From: an uncultured Holophagaceae bacterium
GTDB lineage: Bacteria > Acidobacteriota > Holophagae > Holophagales > Holophagaceae
Assembly (NCBI GenBank): GCA_903876615.1
Contig: CAIRAS010000019.1
Span: 1-6,090 of the forward strand
Direction: 5' to 3'
Length of the DNA: 6,090 nt
Part shown: positions 1 through 6,084 of the stretch, in pieces
Position numbering within the stretch: the first letter of the stretch is position 1
How the letters are laid out: each line of letters begins with the position of its first letter
Made by a program: the position numbers and the translations under genes
Notes under the pieces: generated by a model
What the model saw: only the letters and a program-made list of their open reading frames with translations
The model's database searches: none
Told to the model about the DNA's origin: nothing

Positions 1-697
1 GGAACAGGGCGTCCGCCAGGTGGCGCTTGTCGGTCCAGCCCCGGGCGGGGTCCGCGGCATCCTTCTGGAGGCCCAGCTTGGTAATGAACCGCACGATCTC
101 CTCGGCCATGAGCTCGCCATGCTGGCGGCCCCGGGCGTAGGGGGCGCCCTCGATGTGCAGGAAGGTCCAGCCGCCCATCTCGTAGCGGAAGCCCTTCCCG
201 GCCCAGCGTACGGTCTCCAGGGGCACGAAGGCGGTGACGTCCTCCACCTTCTCCAGCTTCACCTCGCTGAACGTGACCGCGCCCGTGGCCTGGCCGTTGC
301 GGCCCAGGTGCAGCTGCGCGCGGTCCGTGGGGCTGGTGGCCAGGAACAGCACCGCGAGGCGGCGCTCGGCGGTGCCCGCGGCGCTCTGCGACGCGTTGGT
401 GAAGGGGAAGCTCTGCATGGACAGGCAGGCGCCCAGGGCCGTGGGGTAGCGCGCCAGGGCATCGACCTTGACGCCCTCAGTGCGGACCGTGGCGCTCAGC
501 CGATACAGCTCACCGACCTTGAGCGCGACCGGCGCGGAGGCCAGGGTGCCCTCGGCGCCCCCGGCCGCGTCCAGGCGCAGGCCCTCAGCCTTGGCCGAAG
601 AACCCGGCTTCAGGGTCCAGCCGCCGAGCGACAGGTCCGCCGCCGAGGCGAAGACCGCCAGGACCAGGATCAGCAGGGCACGGAAAAATCGGCTCAT
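1..697 (-). CDS. Secreted C45/phospholipase-B-like hydrolase, N-terminal part (runs off window)
   Basis: The gene reads leftward from ATG at 697-695 and is open to the window edge, giving 232 residues without a stop. A strong Shine-Dalgarno GGAGG (706-702 on the minus strand) lies 4 nt before the ATG and supports this start. Residues 1-20 look like a signal peptide: basic start MSRFFR, hydrophobic core LLILVLAVF, then an ASAA cleavage region, so the product is probably exported. Residues about 21-155 are Gly/Ala/Thr/Val-rich and probably beta-stranded, resembling a carbohydrate-binding-like sandwich. Residues 184-201, GAPYARGRQHGELMAEEI, match the G-x-P-Y-x-x-G-x-x-H-G motif at the start of the catalytic domain in peptidase C45 / acyl-CoA:6-APA acyltransferase and phospholipase-B-like Ntn hydrolases. 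The autoprocessing Cys nucleophile would lie outside the window, so activity and substrate cannot be judged. It sits 72 bp downstream of the phosphatase stop on the same strand and may be co-transcribed. The family call is fairly firm; the N-terminal domain call is weak. Confidence 0.85.
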   Translation of the reverse strand, partial: MSRFFRALLILVLAVFASAADLSLGGWTLKPGSSAKAEGLRLDAAGGAEGTLASAPVALKVGELYRLSATVRTEGVKVDALARYPTALGACLSMQSFPFTNASQSAAGTAERRLAVLFLATSPTDRAQLHLGRNGQATGAVTFSEVKLEKVEDVTAFVPLETVRWAGKGFRYEMGGWTFLHIEGAPYARGRQHGELMAEEIVRFITKLGLQKDAADPARGWTDKRHLADALF

Positions 698-701
698 GGG
701 G

Positions 702-706
702 CCTCC
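702..706 (-). promoter_or_regulatory. Shine-Dalgarno site of the C45-like gene
   Basis: The minus strand reads GGAGG, then CCCC, then ATG. This is a near-ideal ribosome binding site and fixes the start of the secreted hydrolase at 697. It is the strongest such site among the three genes in the window. Confidence 0.8.
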
Positions 707-733
707 AACCCCCCCAGTCTGCCAAAGCCGGAC

Positions 734-771
734 GAGGATTGCCTCGTTTATTGAGGCGAGGCGACCGCCTC
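734..771 (-). repeat. Alternating GAGGC/GCCTC repeats forming alternative hairpins
   Basis: Read on the minus strand, the gap between the phosphatase and the C45-like gene holds GAGGC (771-767), GCCTC (762-758), GCCTC (757-753), GAGGC (745-741) and CCTC (737-734). The first pair can fold with a 4-nt loop and the second with a 7-nt loop. The fourth and fifth can also pair as GAGG/CCTC with a 4-nt loop. The first element overlaps the phosphatase stop codon TGA (772-770). No T-run follows, so a standard intrinsic terminator is unlikely. The structure could stabilise the mRNA, attenuate read-through, or be chance in GC-rich DNA. Confidence 0.35.
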
Positions 772-2404
772 AGGTCCGCCGCAGCATGAGCAGGGTCCGG
801 TCATCCAGGTAGGGGGCACCCGCGGTGAAGCGATCCAGCTCGCCCAGCAGGGCCGCGTCCAGGGCTGGCAGGGACGCGTGGCGGTGGGCTCCCACCAGGG
901 CTATGAGAGCCTCGGTGCCGAACTCCTCGTCCGCAGCGTTCGCGGCCTCGGTGATGCCATCGGTGTAGACCAGGAGGAGGTCGCCGGGCGCCAGACTCAG
1001 TGTGGCCTCGCCGTAGGGCTGGCCGGGCAGCATGGCCAGGGGCAGGCCCTGGGCTTCCAGTTCCTGGATCGGCTCGGACCCGCGCAGGAGGAGCGCCGGG
1101 TTGTGCCCCGCATTGGTGTAGGTCAGCGTGCCCGTCGCCGGGTCCAGGAGGGCCAGGAAGGCTGTCACGAAGCGGCGGCCATCCGTGTTGCGCGCCAGGT
1201 TCCTCGACAGCTGGAAGGCCAGCTCCGAGGTGCTGAGGTCCCGCTCGGTCCAGGCTTCCAGGGTGGCCTGGAGCGAGGCCATGAGGAGGCCCGGACCCAG
1301 CCCCTTGCCGCTCACGTCCGCCAGGCAGAAGAGCCACTTCCCGTCACCCCGGGGCCACCAGCCGAAGAGATCGCCGGAGACCTGGCGGCTAGGCAGGTTG
1401 TTGCCGTAGAGCTCGAAGCCCGGAATGTCCGGTGGGAAGCCCGGCAGCAGGCCCTGCTGGATGTGGCGGGCTAGGTCCAGCTCCTGATCCACCTTCTTGC
1501 GGGCCATGGCCTCCTCGCGCAGGCGGGCCTGCTCCAGCTTGGCCGTGGCCAGATGGGCGAAGGTGCTGGCCAGGCGCAGGTCCTCCTCGTCGAAGGGTTT
1601 CCTGGGCGGGCGGGAATCCAGGTAGAGCAGGCCCTTCACCACGCCCCGGTGCTCCAGGGGCGTCACCATGGCCGAGGTCACACCGCTCTGCATGAGCGAG
1701 GGTGTGGCCAGCCCCAGGTCCTCCCCGAAGTCGTTGAAGAGCACGGACTCCTTGCGCTCCAGGGCCGCGTCCACCAGGCTGTGGGCCAGGAGGATGGGCT
1801 CATCGATCTCGGGTCCGCGAGAGGCCACCGTGTGCAGCCCGGTCCGGTCCTGGAGCAGCACCGCGGCCCGCCAGGGCTTCAGCAGGGTCCAGAGCCGGTC
1901 CAGCAGGTCGGCCAGCAGCTGCTCCGGCGGACTGTCCTCCAGCAGCTCCAGGGAGAGGGCCTGGATCTCGCGGATCACCGCCCGGAGGTGCAGGGTTTCC
2001 GGGGCTTCGCTGCGCCGGTCGGGGGCCGCGCGCAGCCGCTCCAGGGGCAGGACGAGGGAGCCCGCGGAGGAGGAGTCGCCCGTGTTCGGGCTGATGCGGA
2101 CCCGGGGCCCCTGGGTGGGCGTACCCAGGCGGAGGGGCACCTGGCCCAGCTGGAGCTGGTCGCCTTCGCGCAGGAGATGGGGCACCGCGATGCGCTCGCC
2201 GTTGAGGGTGGTGCCGTTGAGGGAGCCCAGGTCCTCGATGGAGGGAACGCCGTCCTTCAGTCTGATGCGGGCGTGGTGGCGGCTGAGGCTGGCATCGGGA
2301 ATGGCGATGTCGTTCTGGGAGGAGCGGCCCAGGGTCCAGACCCGGTCATCGCCCTCCAGGGGCAGGGGCAGGCGGCCGGGAATATGCAACACCAGGGTCT
2401 TCAT
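770..2404 (-). CDS. FHA-GAF-PP2C (SpoIIE-type) serine/threonine phosphatase
   Basis: This 544-residue protein, apparently cytosolic, has three domains. Residues 1-95 are an FHA domain with G26-R27-S28, S41-R42-H43-H44 and N63-G64-T65, the usual phosphothreonine-binding loop residues. Residues about 140-292 resemble a GAF sensory domain, ending in the typical FDEEDLRLASTFAHLATAKL helix. A charged helix (about 285-320, LDLARHIQQGLLP) links to a SpoIIE/RsbU-type PP2C domain at about 328-543. Putative metal-binding acidic residues are kept: D345 (SGDLF), D363 (ADVSGKG), D482 (YTDGITEA) and D534/D535 (LDDRTLLML); NAGH is at 431-434. It should therefore be an active metal-dependent phosphatase acting on phospho-Ser/Thr proteins. 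The SGDLFGWW segment departs from the common GGDYYD form. The start at 2404 begins right at the FHA fold; no strong Shine-Dalgarno precedes it. It diverges from the kinase at 2547, so it may dephosphorylate that kinase or its targets; an anti-anti-sigma (RsbU-like) role is the main alternative. No signal peptide or membrane segment is seen. Confidence 0.96.
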   Translation of the reverse strand: MKTLVLHIPGRLPLPLEGDDRVWTLGRSSQNDIAIPDASLSRHHARIRLKDGVPSIEDLGSLNGTTLNGERIAVPHLLREGDQLQLGQVPLRLGTPTQGPRVRISPNTGDSSSAGSLVLPLERLRAAPDRRSEAPETLHLRAVIREIQALSLELLEDSPPEQLLADLLDRLWTLLKPWRAAVLLQDRTGLHTVASRGPEIDEPILLAHSLVDAALERKESVLFNDFGEDLGLATPSLMQSGVTSAMVTPLEHRGVVKGLLYLDSRPPRKPFDEEDLRLASTFAHLATAKLEQARLREEAMARKKVDQELDLARHIQQGLLPGFPPDIPGFELYGNNLPSRQVSGDLFGWWPRGDGKWLFCLADVSGKGLGPGLLMASLQATLEAWTERDLSTSELAFQLSRNLARNTDGRRFVTAFLALLDPATGTLTYTNAGHNPALLLRGSEPIQELEAQGLPLAMLPGQPYGEATLSLAPGDLLLVYTDGITEAANAADEEFGTEALIALVGAHRHASLPALDAALLGELDRFTAGAPYLDDRTLLMLRRT

Positions 2405-2415
2405 AGGGCTTTCAT
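2401..2415 (-). other. Possible four-codon leader ORF overlapping the phosphatase start
   Basis: On the minus strand ATG AAA GCC CTA TGA (2415-2401) encodes Met-Lys-Ala-Leu. Its stop overlaps the phosphatase ATG as ATGA (2404-2401). A purine stretch AAGAAGA lies just upstream and could act as a weak ribosome site. This would allow translational coupling to a gene that lacks a good Shine-Dalgarno of its own. An ORF this short easily occurs by chance. Confidence 0.2.
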
Positions 2416-2458
2416 AAATCTTCTTGGCACGAGCACGAAGATGGTTAATTTAAGTCAA

Positions 2459-2467
2459 TGTATATCA
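2459..2467 (-). promoter_or_regulatory. Candidate extended -10 promoter for the phosphatase
   Basis: The minus strand reads TGATATACA, which fits an extended -10 (TGn followed by a TATAAT-like hexamer, here TATACA at 2464-2459). Transcription would start near 2452, leaving a leader of about 48 nt before the phosphatase ATG. The -35 position (TCAAGC at 17-bp spacing) is poor, as is usual for extended -10 promoters. It is read by eye only. Confidence 0.4.
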
Positions 2468-2468
2468 T
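2463..2468 (+). promoter_or_regulatory. Candidate -10 element for the kinase
   Basis: TATCAT matches TATAAT at five of six positions and is the best -10-like hexamer I see upstream of the kinase. No recognisable -35 lies 16-18 bp upstream. It overlaps the opposite-strand -10 candidate, so the two promoters could compete for polymerase. Transcription would start near 2475, giving a leader of about 70 nt that includes the inverted repeat at 2492-2521. Confidence 0.25.
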
Positions 2469-2491
2469 TTTACGTAACAATGCTTGACCCC

Positions 2492-2521
2492 TGATCGGAC
2501 GCCTCGAAGCGCGCCCGATCA
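2492..2521. repeat. Inverted repeat upstream of the kinase start
   Basis: TGATCGGACGC (2492-2502) and GCGCCCGATCA (2511-2521) are reverse complements except for one position, with an 8-nt spacer. In RNA this makes a stem of 7 plus 3 base pairs ending 25 nt before the kinase ATG. In DNA it could be an operator for a dimeric regulator. CCCGAT also recurs as a direct repeat at 2514-2519 and 2524-2529. Confidence 0.5.
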
Positions 2522-2540
2522 TACCCGATGAGGCCGCGCT

Positions 2541-2544
2541 GGAG
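2541..2544 (+). promoter_or_regulatory. Poorly placed Shine-Dalgarno-like sequence of the kinase gene
   Basis: GGAG lies only 2 nt before the ATG at 2547, too close for normal ribosome placement. A second purine match, GAGG at 2530-2533, is 13 nt away, which is rather far. Translation initiation of the kinase may therefore be weak or depend on leader structure. A GTG at 2658 (residue 38), just before the kinase fold, is an alternative start without a better site. Confidence 0.3.
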
Positions 2545-2546
2545 CC

Positions 2547-5500
2547 ATGCCGAATGCACCGCTGAAGCCCCTCGAGTCCCAGGCCGACACCCTGGCCGGG
2601 GACGCCTCGGCCTTCGGGACCGGGGGGGCCAGCCGCCGCGCTGCGCCGGACTTCCCCGTGAAGGACTGGGACCGCTATGAGTTCCTGGGCTTCCTGGGCC
2701 AGGGCGGCATGGGGATGGTCTTCCTGGCCCGGGACCGCCGCCTGGGCCGCGAGGTCGCCATCAAGTTCGTCCGCCTGGAAGACGAGCGGCACCTCCAGCG
2801 CTTCCTGGTGGAAGCCCGGGCCCAGGCCCGGGTGAGCCATCCGCATGTCTGCAAGGTCTTCGAAGTCGGCGAGGTGGAGGGCCGGGTCTTCATCACCATG
2901 CAGCACATCGCCGGCAGTTCTCTGGAGCAGGCGGCTCCGGCGCTGAGCCTGGAGCAGAAGGTCATCGTGCTGCGGGACGCGGCCCTGGGCGTGCAGGAGG
3001 CCCACAAGGTGGGGATCATCCACCGGGATCTGAAGCCCGCCAACATCATGGTGGAGCAGGCCGAGGACGGCGCCCTGCGGACCTTCGTCATGGACTTCGG
3101 CCTGGCCAGGGAGTGGAACCAGGACGTCACGGAAACGGGCTCGGTGCTGGGCACCCCGGCCTTCATGTCGCCGGAGCAGGCCCGGGGCGAGCTCCATCAG
3201 CTGGACCGGCGCACGGACGTCTACAGCCTGGGCGCCACCCTCTACCAGGTGGTCACCGGTCAGGCGCCCGTCCCGGGCAGCAACGCCCTGGAGATCCTGA
3301 GCGCCATCAGCTCCCACGAGGTTCAGCCCATGCGCCGCCACGGCCCAGGCATCCCCAAGGACCTGGAGGCCATCACCCTCAAGTGCCTGGAGAAGGAGCG
3401 CTCCCGGCGCTACGACTCGGCCCGGGCCTTCGCCGAGGACCTGGACCGCTTCCTGGCGGGGGAGCCCGTGCAGGCCCGGCCCACGGGCCTGCTCTACCGC
3501 CTGCAGCGGAAGCTGCGCCGCCATCGTGCGCTTGCCTCCGTGGCCGCCTTGGCCCTCCTCCTGGTGCTGGGCGCCCTGGGCACCACCCTCAAGACCCGCC
3601 GGGACGCCAGCCGCCGCGAGCGTCTGGCCCAGCAGTTCACGGAGGCCATGGGCCGCATCGAGTCCCTGGCCCGCTACTCGGCCCTGGCGCCCCTGCATGA
3701 CATCCGCCCGGACCTGCAGGCGGTGCGGACCCACATGGACCTGCTGCAGGCGGACATGCGCGCGGCGGGCGCTCTCGCCAACGGGCCCGGCCACTACGCC
3801 CTGGGCCGGGGCTACTGGACCCTGGATGATGCCGAGGAGGCCCGGGAGCACCTGCAGATGGCCTGGGACGCGGGCTACCGCGAGCCCCGGGTGGCCTTCG
3901 CCCTGGCCCTGGTGCTGGGCCGCCAGTATCAGGAGCAGCTGCTGGAGGCGGAGCGCATTCCGGCGCGGGACCAGCGGGAGGCCCGGCTGCGGCGCATCGA
4001 GGCCCAGCTGCGGGCCCCGGCCCTGGGCTACCTCCGCCAGGCCCAGGGCGCGGACGTGGCCTCCCCCGCCTACCTCGAGGCCCTCCGGGCCTTCTACGAG
4101 GGGCGCCTGGACGAGGCGCTGGCACACCTCAAGATCCTGGAGGGCGAGCTGCCCTGGTTCTTCGAGGCCCCCCTGCTGCGGGGCTCCCTCCTGCAGGCCC
4201 GGGCCTGGTCCTGGTGGAACCAGGGGCAGCCGGAGCAGGCCCAGGCGGACTTCGAGGCCGGGCGCCGGGACCTGGCCGCCGCCGCCGCCAGCGGGCGCAG
4301 CGCCCCCGTGGTCTACGCGGCCCTGGCGCAGCTGGAGCTGAACGCCCTGACCATGGAGAAATACAGCCAGGGGCAGGTGCAGCCCGCCTTCGAGCGGGGC
4401 CTGGCGGCGGTCCAGCTGGCCCTCCGGGCCCAGGCGGACCACGTGCCCTCCCTCATCCTCCAGGCGGCCCTCCTGGGCCAGTACGCGGATGCGCTGACCA
4501 GCCGCGGCGAGCACCCGGAGGCCCTGGTCCAGGAGGCCGTGGCCGCGGCCCTGAAGGCCCAGGCGGCCGGTCCCACCCGGGCCGATGCCTGGGCGGCCCT
4601 GGGCAAGGCCTACTACCAGTGGGGCAACGAGCGCCTCGACCACAACCTGGATCCCACGGAGCAGCTGGACCGGGGGCTCCAGACCCTGGAGTCCCTGGCG
4701 CCGCCGAAGCGCGACTACGCCGTGGAGAACCACCTGGGCCTCCTCCATCAGACCTGGTCCGACTTCGAGGCCCAGCAGGGGCTGGATCCGCGACAACACC
4801 TGGACGGGGCCATCGCCGCCTACGAGCGGGCCACGGGGATGGAGCCCCAGTCCCTGCCCGCCTGGATCAACCTGGGCACCTGCCTCCAGCAGCGGGCGGT
4901 GCTGCCCGGCAGCACGGATCCCGAAGCGGACCTCCGGCGGGCCCTGGAGGTGCTGGACCGGGCCCACACCCTCAACCCCCGCCACTTCGTTCCCCTCTTC
5001 GTGCAGGGCAAGGTGCGCTACAGCCAGGCGCTGCGCAAGCAGGAGCGGGGTGAGGACCCCGGAGCGGAGCTGCAGGCCTCCCTGGAGGCCAACCGCCGGG
5101 GTCTGGCTATCAACGCCGAGGTCCCCCACCTGCACAACGGGGTCGGCGTGGCCCAGCTGCAGGTGGCCCGGGCTGCCTGGGAGCGGGGTCAGGACCCCCT
5201 GCCCGCCCTGTCCGCCGCAGAGCAGGCCTTCCGCCGGGCCATGGCCGTGGCCCCGGGCCAGGTGCTGGGCTACCTGAATCTGGCGGACCTGCTCATCTGG
5301 AAGGCACGGCACGAGCTGGGCCCCCGCACGCCAGCCAGCGTCCTGGCCGTCGACACCCTGCTGCGCCAGAGCCTGGCGTCCGCCCCCGGGGATCCGGGCG
5401 CCCTGGCGACGCAGGGGCGCCTCGCGGCCCTGCGCCTGGAGCAGTTGCAGGGCCGCTCCGGGGACTTCCGGTCCAGCCTGGCCGCGGGGGAGGCGGCCCT

Positions 5501-5993
5501 GGGCGCCGTGCTCAGCCGCCACCCCCGGCACCGGGACGCCCTGCTCTATCGGGGCGAGCTGCACAGCGCCGCAGCCCGCCTGAAGGCCCACCGCGGCCTG
5601 GCCAGCCCGGAGGACTTCGAGGCGGCCGACCAGGCCCTGGCCAGGGCCCTGCAGGCGCAGCCTGAGTCCCAGGAAGCCCTGCTGGCCCGGGCCGCCCTGA
5701 CCCTGGACTGGGCGCTCTGGGAACAGACCCGGGCCCAGGATCCAGCCCGCCGCCTGGCCCAAGGCAAGGCCCTGTTGGACCAGCTCGCCAGGCTGCACCC
5801 GGGCATGGGCGAGGCCCAGGCCCTGCGGGGCGCCCTGAAGCTGGCAGAGGCCCAGTCAGGGGGCCCCGCCGAACGCGCCACCAGGGCCCGCGAGGCCCAC
5901 CAAGGCTTCCAGGAAGCCTTCACCCGCAACCGGTATCTGGAGCCCCCCTGGAGGGCCGCCGACCAGCAGGCCCGGGCCCTGGCTCAGCCCTAG
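2547..5993 (+). CDS. Transmembrane Hanks-type Ser/Thr kinase with C-terminal elongated TPR-like repeats
   Basis: This 1148-residue protein has a full kinase domain at about 44-305: glycine loop GQGGMG (51-56), K73 in AIK, likely helix-C E89, catalytic HRDLKPAN (159-166, D161), DFG (183-185), activation segment with T195, T197 and T203, SPE (208-210), DVYSLG (224-229) and a late conserved R288. All residues needed for ATP-dependent Ser/Thr phosphorylation are present. A basic stretch RKLRRHR (321-327) leads into one membrane segment (about 328-348). Residues about 355-600 are helical, and from about 608 to 1148 the chain repeats with a period near 45 residues, like lengthened TPRs, suggesting a protein-binding scaffold. 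By analogy with PknB-type kinases the kinase would be cytoplasmic and the repeats outside, but basic residues on both sides of the helix leave topology open. The start at 2547 is forced: an in-frame TGA lies at 2529-2531 and no ATG, GTG or TTG intervenes. It diverges from the FHA phosphatase. Substrate and signal are unknown. Confidence 0.96.
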   Translation: MPNAPLKPLESQADTLAGDASAFGTGGASRRAAPDFPVKDWDRYEFLGFLGQGGMGMVFLARDRRLGREVAIKFVRLEDERHLQRFLVEARAQARVSHPHVCKVFEVGEVEGRVFITMQHIAGSSLEQAAPALSLEQKVIVLRDAALGVQEAHKVGIIHRDLKPANIMVEQAEDGALRTFVMDFGLAREWNQDVTETGSVLGTPAFMSPEQARGELHQLDRRTDVYSLGATLYQVVTGQAPVPGSNALEILSAISSHEVQPMRRHGPGIPKDLEAITLKCLEKERSRRYDSARAFAEDLDRFLAGEPVQARPTGLLYRLQRKLRRHRALASVAALALLLVLGALGTTLKTRRDASRRERLAQQFTEAMGRIESLARYSALAPLHDIRPDLQAVRTHMDLLQADMRAAGALANGPGHYALGRGYWTLDDAEEAREHLQMAWDAGYREPRVAFALALVLGRQYQEQLLEAERIPARDQREARLRRIEAQLRAPALGYLRQAQGADVASPAYLEALRAFYEGRLDEALAHLKILEGELPWFFEAPLLRGSLLQARAWSWWNQGQPEQAQADFEAGRRDLAAAAASGRSAPVVYAALAQLELNALTMEKYSQGQVQPAFERGLAAVQLALRAQADHVPSLILQAALLGQYADALTSRGEHPEALVQEAVAAALKAQAAGPTRADAWAALGKAYYQWGNERLDHNLDPTEQLDRGLQTLESLAPPKRDYAVENHLGLLHQTWSDFEAQQGLDPRQHLDGAIAAYERATGMEPQSLPAWINLGTCLQQRAVLPGSTDPEADLRRALEVLDRAHTLNPRHFVPLFVQGKVRYSQALRKQERGEDPGAELQASLEANRRGLAINAEVPHLHNGVGVAQLQVARAAWERGQDPLPALSAAEQAFRRAMAVAPGQVLGYLNLADLLIWKARHELGPRTPASVLAVDTLLRQSLASAPGDPGALATQGRLAALRLEQLQGRSGDFRSSLAAGEAALGAVLSRHPRHRDALLYRGELHSAAARLKAHRGLASPEDFEAADQALARALQAQPESQEALLARAALTLDWALWEQTRAQDPARRLAQGKALLDQLARLHPGMGEAQALRGALKLAEAQSGGPAERATRAREAHQGFQEAFTRNRYLEPPWRAADQQARALAQP

Positions 5994-6022
5994 GAGCTGG
6001 GATCACCGGCTGAAACTCAAAA

Positions 6023-6084
6023 AAAATCAGCCACCGATGAACACCGATTATCGGTGTTCATCGGTGGTTAATTTTGATCTTTTT
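6023..6084. terminator. Bidirectional intrinsic terminator / long inverted repeat
   Basis: Arms at 6031-6048 and 6050-6067 are perfect 18-bp reverse complements around a single T. The symmetry extends outward to 6023-6048 and 6050-6075 with only two non-Watson-Crick positions. A run of eight A (6019-6026) precedes it and a T-rich tail (6068-6084) follows, so transcripts from either strand would show a GC-containing stem followed by U-rich RNA. It starts 30 nt after the kinase stop codon and probably ends its transcript. Each arm contains CACCGAT twice at 10-bp spacing (6032-6038, 6042-6048), which suggests a dispersed repeat element rather than a simple terminator. Confidence 0.75.

Larger units (their letters stand above)
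2405..2546. promoter_or_regulatory. Divergent intergenic control region between phosphatase and kinase
   Basis: This 142-bp stretch separates two divergent start codons and must carry the promoters for at least one of the genes. Positions 2441-2487 are clearly AT-rich against the GC-rich surroundings. They contain a perfect 8-bp palindrome TTACGTAA (2470-2477) and candidate -10 elements on both strands. The kinase-proximal half (2488-2546) is GC-rich again and holds an inverted repeat. A tandem GCACGA duplication lies at 2427-2438, in what would be the phosphatase leader. Confidence 0.7.

Noticed and set aside
20..754. A 244-codon open frame on the plus strand at the left end.
   Set aside because: It is antisense to the minus-strand frame that has a strong ribosome site, a signal peptide and a C45-type motif. 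The plus-strand product is a biased Gly/Ala/Arg/Gln string.
2484..2489. TTGACC as a -35 box for the kinase.
   Set aside because: No -10-like hexamer lies 16-19 bp downstream; that stretch is GC-rich.
1553..2494. A 313-codon open frame on the plus strand across the phosphatase gene, with a second overlapping frame at 1668-2417.
   Set aside because: Both are antisense to clear FHA and GAF domain coding; their products are biased in composition and lack motifs.
2528..2690. A short plus-strand ORF from ATG at 2528 overlapping the kinase start in another frame.
   Set aside because: It lacks a ribosome site, its roughly 50 codons have Arg/Pro/Cys-biased composition, and it overlaps confident kinase coding.
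2445..5798. A 1117-codon open frame on the minus strand, antisense to nearly the whole kinase gene.
   Set aside because: Its product is a Gly/Gln/Leu/Ala-rich low-complexity string with no recognisable domain, and it follows from G/C-rich third positions of the kinase gene removing antisense stops. The plus-strand frame has a complete kinase fold.
6031..6067. Repeat at the right end considered as a CRISPR fragment or insertion-sequence end.
   Set aside because: It is one contiguous palindrome without spacers, and no transposase or target duplication is visible in the window.
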